Source: PALSA-1003 sp963741315 (GTDB lineage Bacteria; Pseudomonadota; Gammaproteobacteria; Burkholderiales; Casimicrobiaceae). From it: a DNA stretch of 64,000 nt. A program made the position numbers and the translations under genes. The notes beneath the pieces are model-generated. The model was not told the origin of the DNA and did no database searches. It was given only the letters and a program-made list of their open reading frames with translations. This document shows positions 50,542-58,400 of the stretch, piece after piece (position 1 is the first letter of the stretch; the number at the start of each line of letters is the position of its first letter). The stretch is from positions 62,001-126,000 of the forward strand of contig CAVUHK010000008.1 of the NCBI GenBank assembly GCA_963741315.1, given 5' to 3'.

Positions 50542-52227
50542 ATGCTGGTAGGTCGTACCTCGTCGCGTGTATCGACCTTGAATTCCGAGACTTCGACTCT
50601 TGAAACCGCAGCTGCAGGTGCGCGACCCGCGTCGCTATTGCTGCGTGCGCTGCGCTTCGACAACCGCTTCGTCGCCGCGCTGCCTTCCGATCCTGACGCA
50701 GGGCCGCGCCCACGGCAGGTTCACGGCGCGCTGTTTTCGCGCGTCGAACCCACGCCGGTCGCGGCGCCGCGCCTGATCGCCTGGTCGCGCGAAGTCGCTG
50801 CGCTGCTCGGCATCGATGACGCCGAGATCGCCTCGCCGCAATTCGCGCAGGTCTTCGGCGGCAACGCGCTGGTCGAGGGCATGCAACCCTACGCCGCGAA
50901 CTATGGCGGCCACCAGTTCGGTAACTGGGCAGGGCAGCTCGGCGACGGTCGCGCCATTACGCTCGGCGAGACGATCAACGCTGCCGGCCAGCGCTGGGAA
51001 CTGCAGCTCAAGGGTGCAGGACTGACACCGTATTCGCGCACCGCCGACGGCCGCGCGGTGCTGCGTTCGTCGATCCGCGAATTCCTGTGCAGCGAAGCGA
51101 TGCACCATCTGGGCGTGCCGACGACGCGTGCGCTGTGCCTCGTGGCGACGGGCGAACCTGTCGTTCGCGACATGTTCTACGACGGCCATCCGCAGACCGA
51201 GCAAGGCGCGATCGTCTGCCGAGTCGCGCCGTCGTTCATCCGTTTCGGCAATTTCGAGCTGCCGGCCTCGCGCGGCGACATGGCGCTGGTCGAGCAACTG
51301 GTCGACTTCACCATTCGCCGCGACTTCGTCGAATTGCTGTCGCCGGAGCAACACGAGGGAGGCGCGGCGTTGCCAGAGCCGGTGCGCGCGGAATGGTTTG
51401 CGCAGGTATGCGAACGCACGGCGGTCATGATCGCGCACTGGATGCGCGTCGGCTTCGTGCACGGCGTGATGAACACCGACAACATGTCGATCCTCGGTCT
51501 GACCATCGACTACGGACCCTACGGCTGGATCGACAATTTCGATTTCGACTGGACGCCCAATACCACCGACGCGCACGGTCGCCGCTACCGCTTCGGCCAA
51601 CAGGCGCAGATCGCATACTGGAACCTGACGCGGCTGGCCAATGCGCTGGTGCCGCTTTTCAGTTCGCACGATCCGTTGCACGCGGGATTGCAGCGCTTTG
51701 TCGACGCCTACACGCTCGCCGAGCATCACAACACCGCGGCCAAGCTCGGCCTCGCGGAGTGTACTGATGAGGATCTGCTGCTGATACAGGCCTTGCAGTC
51801 GCTGCTGACGTCGGGCGAAGTCGACATGACGATCTTTTTTCGCGCGCTTGCCGAGGTCGACATCGATGCGCCCACGTTGGCACCGATGCGCGATGCGTTC
51901 TACGATCCGGCGAAGGAGCGCGAGTCCGAACCCGCGTTCGCCGCGTGGCTGACGCAATACGGCGTGCGGGTGCGCGGCGACTCGTTGCCGAGAGCCGCGC
52001 GGCGTGCGCGCATGCTGGCGACGAATCCGCGCTACGTGTTGCGCAACTACCTTGCGCAGCAGGCGATCGATCGCGCCGAGCAGGGCGACTACGCGGGGAT
52101 CGACGAATTGCTCGAAGTCCTGCGGCGGCCCTACGACGACCAGCCCGGCCAGGAGCGATACGCGGCCCGGCGCCCCGACTGGGCGCGCAACCGGGCCGGT
52201 TGCTCGATGTTGTCGTGCAGCTCCTAG
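50542..52227 (+). CDS. selO: SelO/YdiU-family protein AMPylase
   Basis: About 561 residues from ATG 50542 (GGAAA upstream); the conserved part begins near LRALRFDNRF. The pseudokinase-type active site is intact: QLGDGRAITLGE, LKGAGLTPYSRTADGRAVLR, and HGVMNTDNMSILGLTIDYGP with the metal-binding Asn/Asp. The C-terminus ends in SCSS, where the penultimate-region cysteine regulates the enzyme in homologues. SelO transfers AMP to proteins under oxidative stress. The N-terminus is about 60 residues longer than in E. coli. Confidence 0.9.
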   Translation: MLVGRTSSRVSTLNSETSTLETAAAGARPASLLLRALRFDNRFVAALPSDPDAGPRPRQVHGALFSRVEPTPVAAPRLIAWSREVAALLGIDDAEIASPQFAQVFGGNALVEGMQPYAANYGGHQFGNWAGQLGDGRAITLGETINAAGQRWELQLKGAGLTPYSRTADGRAVLRSSIREFLCSEAMHHLGVPTTRALCLVATGEPVVRDMFYDGHPQTEQGAIVCRVAPSFIRFGNFELPASRGDMALVEQLVDFTIRRDFVELLSPEQHEGGAALPEPVRAEWFAQVCERTAVMIAHWMRVGFVHGVMNTDNMSILGLTIDYGPYGWIDNFDFDWTPNTTDAHGRRYRFGQQAQIAYWNLTRLANALVPLFSSHDPLHAGLQRFVDAYTLAEHHNTAAKLGLAECTDEDLLLIQALQSLLTSGEVDMTIFFRALAEVDIDAPTLAPMRDAFYDPAKERESEPAFAAWLTQYGVRVRGDSLPRAARRARMLATNPRYVLRNYLAQQAIDRAEQGDYAGIDELLEVLRRPYDDQPGQERYAARRPDWARNRAGCSMLSCSS

Positions 52228-52231
52228 CGCG

Positions 52232-53191
52232 TTAGCGCAGCGAGCTATAGTTCGCCGGCAGCCACGCGTAGCCACTGCCTTCGCTGCGCAGGTGCCCGAG
52301 TCCGGGAAACGGAAGGTGCGCTGCGCCGACCCAATAGCCGTTTTTGGCTGCATCGGCGAAGGCTTTGGCGCGTTCTTTCGCCGCGCTCTTGCTGTCGGTG
52401 TCGAACTGGATGGTTACCGCGGGATTGGGGAACTGCACCGCGGCGACGTGCATGAGGTCGCCCCACAGCACCAGCTTGTTGCCCTTGCTTTCGACGACAT
52501 AGGTCGTGTGGCCCGGCGTGTGGCCGCGGCTGGCGATCGCCTTGACGCCGGGAACGAGGTCGGTGTTGCCGTCGAAGGGCTTGAACTTGCCCGCGGCGGC
52601 ATACGGATTGATCGAGTTCATGGCGCCCATGAAGAAATCCTTCGCCTCCTTGGGCGCGGCATCCATGTTCGCCTTGGATAGCCAGTAGTCGGCGTCGTGC
52701 TTGTCGGCGCGTACGACCGCATTGGGAAAGGCAAGCTTGTCGCCGCTCATCAAGCCGCCGACATGGTCGCCGTGCATGTGAGTGATGTAGATCTCGTCGA
52801 GCTGCTCCGGCTGGTAACCCGCCGCCTTGAGGTTGGCGAGCAGCGTGCCCAGCGTGGGCCCGAACAGGACGCCGGCGCCGGTGTCGATCATGACCAGCTT
52901 GTCGCCGGTATTGATGAGATAGGCGTTGACCGACGTTTCGAGCGGGTCCGTGAGGTCAGCTCTCGCCAGCGCCTTCTTTATCTTTTCCGGCGTCGTATTG
53001 GTCAACAGTTTGGTGACCGGCAGGCCGAGCGTGCCGTCTGACAGCGCCGTCACTTCGAAATCGCCGAGCATCATCCTGTAGTAGCCGGGCGCCTGGGTTT
53101 TCGCCATGGGCGCCGCCGCGTGCGCGACGACGGCAAACATGCCTGCCACGGCCATCGCGAAAAGGCGGAGAAACAATCGTTGACTGCGCAT
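52232..53191 (-). CDS. secreted MBL-fold metallo-hydrolase
   Basis: 319 residues from ATG 53191 (GGAG upstream). A signal peptide ends near AHAAA. The zinc motif THMHGDHVGG, the later GHTPGHTTYV and LWGDLMHVA give a complete two-metal site. Members include lactonases and quorum-quenching enzymes; the substrate is unknown. The extra in-frame stretch up to 53224 lacks a ribosome site. It converges on selO with only a few bases between stops. Confidence 0.9.
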   Translation of the reverse strand: MRSQRLFLRLFAMAVAGMFAVVAHAAAPMAKTQAPGYYRMMLGDFEVTALSDGTLGLPVTKLLTNTTPEKIKKALARADLTDPLETSVNAYLINTGDKLVMIDTGAGVLFGPTLGTLLANLKAAGYQPEQLDEIYITHMHGDHVGGLMSGDKLAFPNAVVRADKHDADYWLSKANMDAAPKEAKDFFMGAMNSINPYAAAGKFKPFDGNTDLVPGVKAIASRGHTPGHTTYVVESKGNKLVLWGDLMHVAAVQFPNPAVTIQFDTDSKSAAKERAKAFADAAKNGYWVGAAHLPFPGLGHLRSEGSGYAWLPANYSSLR

Positions 53192-53280
53192 GACGGAGCT
53201 CCTTCGGTGAGGTCGATCGCGCATGCATTATAGATGCGATGTCGCGGACTCGCGGGCTCTCGCCGGAAGACGAGGCGGAG

Positions 53281-55446
53281 TCAGGGTGCGGGATTGCCGC
53301 GTACTTCGAAGGCGACCGTCGACAGCGTCGTTCCTGTGGCGTCTTCAAGCGAAAGCGTATGGTGGCCGGGCACCGGCGCCCAGTCGGCGCGGCCGCGTTC
53401 CGCCGGCAGCACGACATCGTCGATGCGCCACTTCAATCCGGGCAGCGCGGGAGCGGCAGAAAAGACGACGCGTTCGCGACCCGGCGGGATGTCAGGATCG
53501 AGTGCGATGATGGTGTCCGAGGCAGGATAGCGAATGGTCGGCGGCGCGGCCATTGCGGCGCTATCGCCTGCGGCCGCGCGCACGATCGCGGTTTCGGTGC
53601 CGCGCACGAACCATTCATTGCGCTCGGCTTCGACGCCTGCGTCGAATGCAACGACCTGGCGCAACACGCCGGCGGGCGCGCGCGGCGGCAACGATGCCTC
53701 GCGCGCATGCAGGCGATGCACGATATCGCGCCAGATCGGCGCGGCGCCGGTCACTCCGGAAACATCGCGCATCGGCGCGCCGGAAAAATTGCCCACCCAC
53801 ACGCCCACCGTGTAGCGCGAAGTGAATCCTACGCACCAGTTGTCGCGCATGTCCTTGCTGGTCCCGGTCTTCACCGCGCTCCACACCCGCGTCGCCAGGG
53901 CGTTTTCGAGGCCGAAGCTCGATGCGCGGGCGCTGCGATCGGCCAGCACGTCGCCGATGATGAACGCTGACTGTGCGCCGAATACCCGGCGCGGCGCTGG
54001 AGTGGCGCCTCCGGCAACGACTCGCGCCGCGCCCCACTGGCCGCCATTGGCGAGCGCACGATACGCGTTGGTCAGCGACAACAAGGTCACGTCGGCACCG
54101 CCCAGCGCCAGCGATGCGCCGTAGAAATCGGCCGGCTCGGTCAGCGAATCCAGGCCGAGCTGGCGCAGCGTGTCGTAGAAGCGATCGACTCCCACCAGCT
54201 CGACGGTGCGCACCGCCGGCACGTTGAGCGAGCTCGCCAGCGCGGTACGCACGCTGACCGTCCCGCGGAAGCTGCGATCGTAGTTCTGCGGCACGTACGC
54301 GCCGCGCGCGGTGGCGATGGCCACGGGGCTGTCGTCGACCAGCGACGCGGCGGTGAGCAGGCGCGCGTCGAGCGCCTGCGCGTACAGGAAGGGCTTCAAC
54401 GTCGACCCGGCCTGGCGCAGCGCGAGCACGCCGTCGACTTGCGCCGCGGCCGAGAGTTCCCCGCTGCTGCCCACCCACGCCAGCACGTCGCCGCTGGCGT
54501 TGTCGAGCACGACGATGGCGCCGTCGCCCACCGCGCGGTCGGCCAGTTCGGCGAGATGGTCGCGCAGGTTGGCGATCGCGTAACGCTGCAGTTCGGCGTC
54601 GAGCGTGGTCGTCACTCTCGATCCCGGCACCTTGAGCAATCGCGCCGCGAGATGCGGCGCGGCGCTGTCACGCTGCGCGAGGCGATATGCGCCCGCGAGC
54701 GCGACCATGGCGCTCGCGCGCACGTCTTCGCATGCCAGTTGCGGCGCCGAAACGGCAGCGACCAGGCACGCACGCTGCGCGACGGTGGCGGCAGGGGCGT
54801 TGGGCCCGCGCAGCAGCGCGACAAGGATCGCAGCCTCGCGCGCGTCGAGTCCGGCGGGCGCCTTGCCGAACAGCCCGCGCGCCGCGGCGTCGATGCCGGT
54901 GAGCTCACCTCGGTACGAGGTGACGTTGAGATACGCCTCGATGATCTGCGCCTTGCTCCACGTGCGCTCCAGCGCCAGCGCGGCCTGCGCCTGGTCCCAT
55001 TTCTGCCCAAGCGTGCGCGTGTTGACGGCGATGGCGAGCGCGGGATCGAGCAGGCCGGCGAGCTGCATGGTCAAGGTCGACGCACCGCGCGGGCGGCGAC
55101 CATCGAAGGCGCGCCATACGCTGTCCCACGCCGCGCTGCCGAAACCGACCCAGTCGACCCCGGCGTGCTCGTAGAAGCGCTTGTCCTCGGCGGCAACCAG
55201 CGCGGCCGCGACAGTCGGTGAAATGTCGGCGAGCGCCACCCAGTCGAGGCGGCGTACGTGTGCGTCGACACGTAGCGCCGCCAGTACGACGCCATCACGA
55301 TCGAGCAGCTGCGCTTCGGAAGTCGCAAACGATGCACGGACGTTGCCGAAACTCGGCATGCTCGGTGTGGCGGCTTCGCCCGGCGCTGCGCACACCGCCA
55401 GCGTCGCCGCGATGCAGCCGATGAGCAGCTGCGTCATCCTTGCCAT
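53281..55446 (-). CDS. pbpC: penicillin-binding protein 1C
   Basis: 721 residues from ATG 55446, which overlaps the stop of the macroglobulin gene by one base. A signal anchor is followed by a glycosyltransferase domain (AAEDKRFYEHAGVDW, RGASTLTMQLAG, LERTWSKAQIIEAYLN) and a transpeptidase domain with STLK, SSLN and KTGTS. The C-terminus has the BiPBP_C-type domain seen in PBP1C. It polymerises and may cross-link peptidoglycan. The pair with a bacterial alpha-2-macroglobulin is the classic yfhM-pbpC arrangement. Slightly shorter than the E. coli protein. Confidence 0.93.
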   Translation of the reverse strand: MARMTQLLIGCIAATLAVCAAPGEAATPSMPSFGNVRASFATSEAQLLDRDGVVLAALRVDAHVRRLDWVALADISPTVAAALVAAEDKRFYEHAGVDWVGFGSAAWDSVWRAFDGRRPRGASTLTMQLAGLLDPALAIAVNTRTLGQKWDQAQAALALERTWSKAQIIEAYLNVTSYRGELTGIDAAARGLFGKAPAGLDAREAAILVALLRGPNAPAATVAQRACLVAAVSAPQLACEDVRASAMVALAGAYRLAQRDSAAPHLAARLLKVPGSRVTTTLDAELQRYAIANLRDHLAELADRAVGDGAIVVLDNASGDVLAWVGSSGELSAAAQVDGVLALRQAGSTLKPFLYAQALDARLLTAASLVDDSPVAIATARGAYVPQNYDRSFRGTVSVRTALASSLNVPAVRTVELVGVDRFYDTLRQLGLDSLTEPADFYGASLALGGADVTLLSLTNAYRALANGGQWGAARVVAGGATPAPRRVFGAQSAFIIGDVLADRSARASSFGLENALATRVWSAVKTGTSKDMRDNWCVGFTSRYTVGVWVGNFSGAPMRDVSGVTGAAPIWRDIVHRLHAREASLPPRAPAGVLRQVVAFDAGVEAERNEWFVRGTETAIVRAAAGDSAAMAAPPTIRYPASDTIIALDPDIPPGRERVVFSAAPALPGLKWRIDDVVLPAERGRADWAPVPGHHTLSLEDATGTTLSTVAFEVRGNPAP

Positions 55447-58400
55447 CACGGCGTCACCGTCATCTGCGCGTTCGGCAGCTCGCCGAACATTTCCGGCGCG
55501 TACATCGCTTCCACTCGCGTCGCCGGCAGGTTGAATTCGCCCGGATTGTTGAGTCGCACCGAGTACTCGACGATGAATTTCCCTTTCGGCACGTAGCGGT
55601 AGTACGCGTGGAAAGCCTCGAAGGTTCGCTCCTCGTAGGCCGGCCACACCGTGCCGACGCGCTTTTCTCCGGCGCGCGCCAGCGTCGAATCGCCGCCCAG
55701 GCCGCTGCCCAGCGCGGTGCTGCCGGCGGGAATGGGATCGTCGACCACCACCCATGTCATGTCGGCCTGCGCTTCGACTTCCAGATGCACGCGCGCGACG
55801 TCGCCGCGAGACCATTGCCCCGGCGTTTTCTGCTGCACCGGCGCGACGCTCTTGGTGACTTTGTAGCCGCTCGACAGCGGCGCCTTGAGCGGTATCGCCG
55901 CGATGCTCGACAGCGTCACCCATGGCTTGCCCTCGCCGTCCTGCGCGAGCTTCAGCGCTTCGGCCTGCGCCGGCCAGGCCAGGCGCTCGCGGAACGGCTT
56001 GGTGCCATCGTCGGATTTCCAGACGTGTTCGAAGCGCGCACCGGAGAGTGTCGCCGAACTCGTTCCCGTCACCGGAGCCTTCTCGAATTCCGCCGAGAAC
56101 TTGTTCATCGCCAGCACGCCCCACGCGTTGGCGACCGTCGTGTTCCAGTGTCCGCGCTGCATTCGGAAGAGGCTGCCGGTGACCATGCGCGGCACGTCGT
56201 CGCGCCACGCCGGCGCGTCGAGCATCGCGATCAGCAGCTTGTTGGCGTTGGAGTCCGCCGAGATCATCAGCCACCACAAGGCGTCGGTCTTCTCGGTCGA
56301 GAAGCCCATGGTCGTGCCCTGGAAGTTCAGTCGCGAGCGCAGGATCTGCTCCGCTTCGTGCATGCGCTCGGTTCGCTTGGGCAGCTTGGCCTGGCGCTTC
56401 AGCACCAGGTACCAGTCGATGACTGCGGAGGTCGGCCACAGGTTGGGCTCGATGGCGATGCTGTCGAGCCACTTGGCATTGAACGCGTTCTTGCTGCGCG
56501 ACAAGGCTTCCAGCGCTGCGATCTTGCGGATCGACAGGTCGGCGGTCTGCATCGCCGAGTAGCGCACCACTCGGCCTTCGACAAATCCGACCAGCGCTTG
56601 TTCGATGCGGGCGCGCGCGCTGTCTGGAATCTCCCAACCGGCCTCGTCGCCCACCGACAGGATGTACGCCGTCAGCGAGTCGTCGCCATCGCGCATGAAC
56701 GGCCAGTACTTGAGCAGGCCATCGCGGTCGATATAGTCGGTGATGCCGCCCATGATCGCGTTCCACGCGGCGCGATTGTCCAGACCGATGGCGATCGACG
56801 CGCGCTGCTCCAGGCATGAGTAGGGATAGAAGCGGAAGAATTCGCGCACTCCGGGCAAGTCGCCGCCGAGCTTCGCCTGGAAGCGCACGTCAACGCCGCC
56901 GCGGCCGGGAATCGCGTCGACGGGGCGCTGCACCGTGATCGATTCGGGCGCGGTCAGCTGCAGGATGGTTGCCTGGTAGGTGCGCTCGGGAACGGCGGCG
57001 ACGACATTTTGCGAAATCTTGAGCGAATCGCGCGCTGGCGCGGCATCCTCGGCGCGTGTCGATGCGGCAATCTGCCAGTCGAGCTTGGTCGCGCCGACGG
57101 GGACCACCGCGGTCCACGAAACCTCGCGCGCGTCACCGGGCGCAAGTTCGATCGCTTGCGCCGCAAGCGTGCCCACTGCGGGCGTCGCACTCGCCGTGAC
57201 ATTCACCGAGAGCTTGCGCTCGGAGGCGTTGCGCACCGTCACGGTCGCACGAAAACGATCGCCCTCGCGCACCAGCGGCGGCAAACCCGGCAGCAGCATC
57301 AGGTCCTGCGTCGAGCGGATCGACGCGCTGCCGGTGCCGAAGAACTGCGCGCCGCTGCTCGCCACCGCAACGATACGAAAACTGGTGAGCGAATCATTGA
57401 GCGGCACCTCGACTGTCGCGTTGCCCGCGTCGTCGAGAGGCACTGTCCCCTTCCAGGTCAGAAGGGTGTCGAAGAGTTCGCGCGACGAGCCGCGTCCGCC
57501 GCCGCCGCCCGAGGCGATTGCCTTGCGTCCGAAGTGGCGCTTGCCGATGACCTGCATCTGCGCGGTCGAGGTCGTGACCTCTTCGCCGCGCCGCTTCATC
57601 ATGGCGTCGAGCAGCTTCCACGAGTCGTTGGGCAGCAATTCCAGCAGGCCTTCGTCGACCGCGGCCAGCGCGATTTCGGAGCCTTTGGGCGGCGCGCTGC
57701 CGTCGGGACGGCGCACCTGGATGCTTACCTTCGCCTTGTCGCGCACCTTGTACGCAGGCTGCTCGGGCACGACCTTGACCGCGAGTTCATGCGCCGACCA
57801 GCCGACACGAATTTCGGCCAGTCCCATTTTGTACGCCGGCTTGGCGAGATCGATGAGCGCGGTCGGTGCGACTCCGCCGATGCGGCCGCGCACGACGAAG
57901 GCCGATACGAACACGTTGGGCGAATACTCGGGCTTGATCGGCAGCTCGATGGTCGGCGCGCCACGCTTGACGGTGCGCACGAAGGCTTCGAGCACGCCTT
58001 CGCGCTCGACGGTGACAAGTACCGTGGCCTCCTTGAACGGCGTGCGCACCTGCAGGCGCGCGGTATCGCCCGGCTCATAGCGCTTCTTCTCGGGCAGCAG
58101 GTCGATGCGATCGTTGTCGGAGCCGCCGTACCAGTCGTCGTCGCCGCTGGCGACCCAGGCGTCGGCGCGGGTGATGGCGAGGTCTCCCTTCGCATCGGCA
58201 GCCGAGGCGCGCAGGATGAGGTTGCCGGTGGCCGGTGGCTTGATCTCGCAGATCAAGAGACCGTGCGCATCGGTGGTGCCGGCGCAGAGTTCGCCGACGC
58301 GTTTGGTCTCGCTGCCCTGGTCGAAGGCGTAGAAGCCGCCGATCAGGCGTCGGCGATGCGAGTAATACTCGCGCTGGAATGCATCGGTCTTGATCGCCAC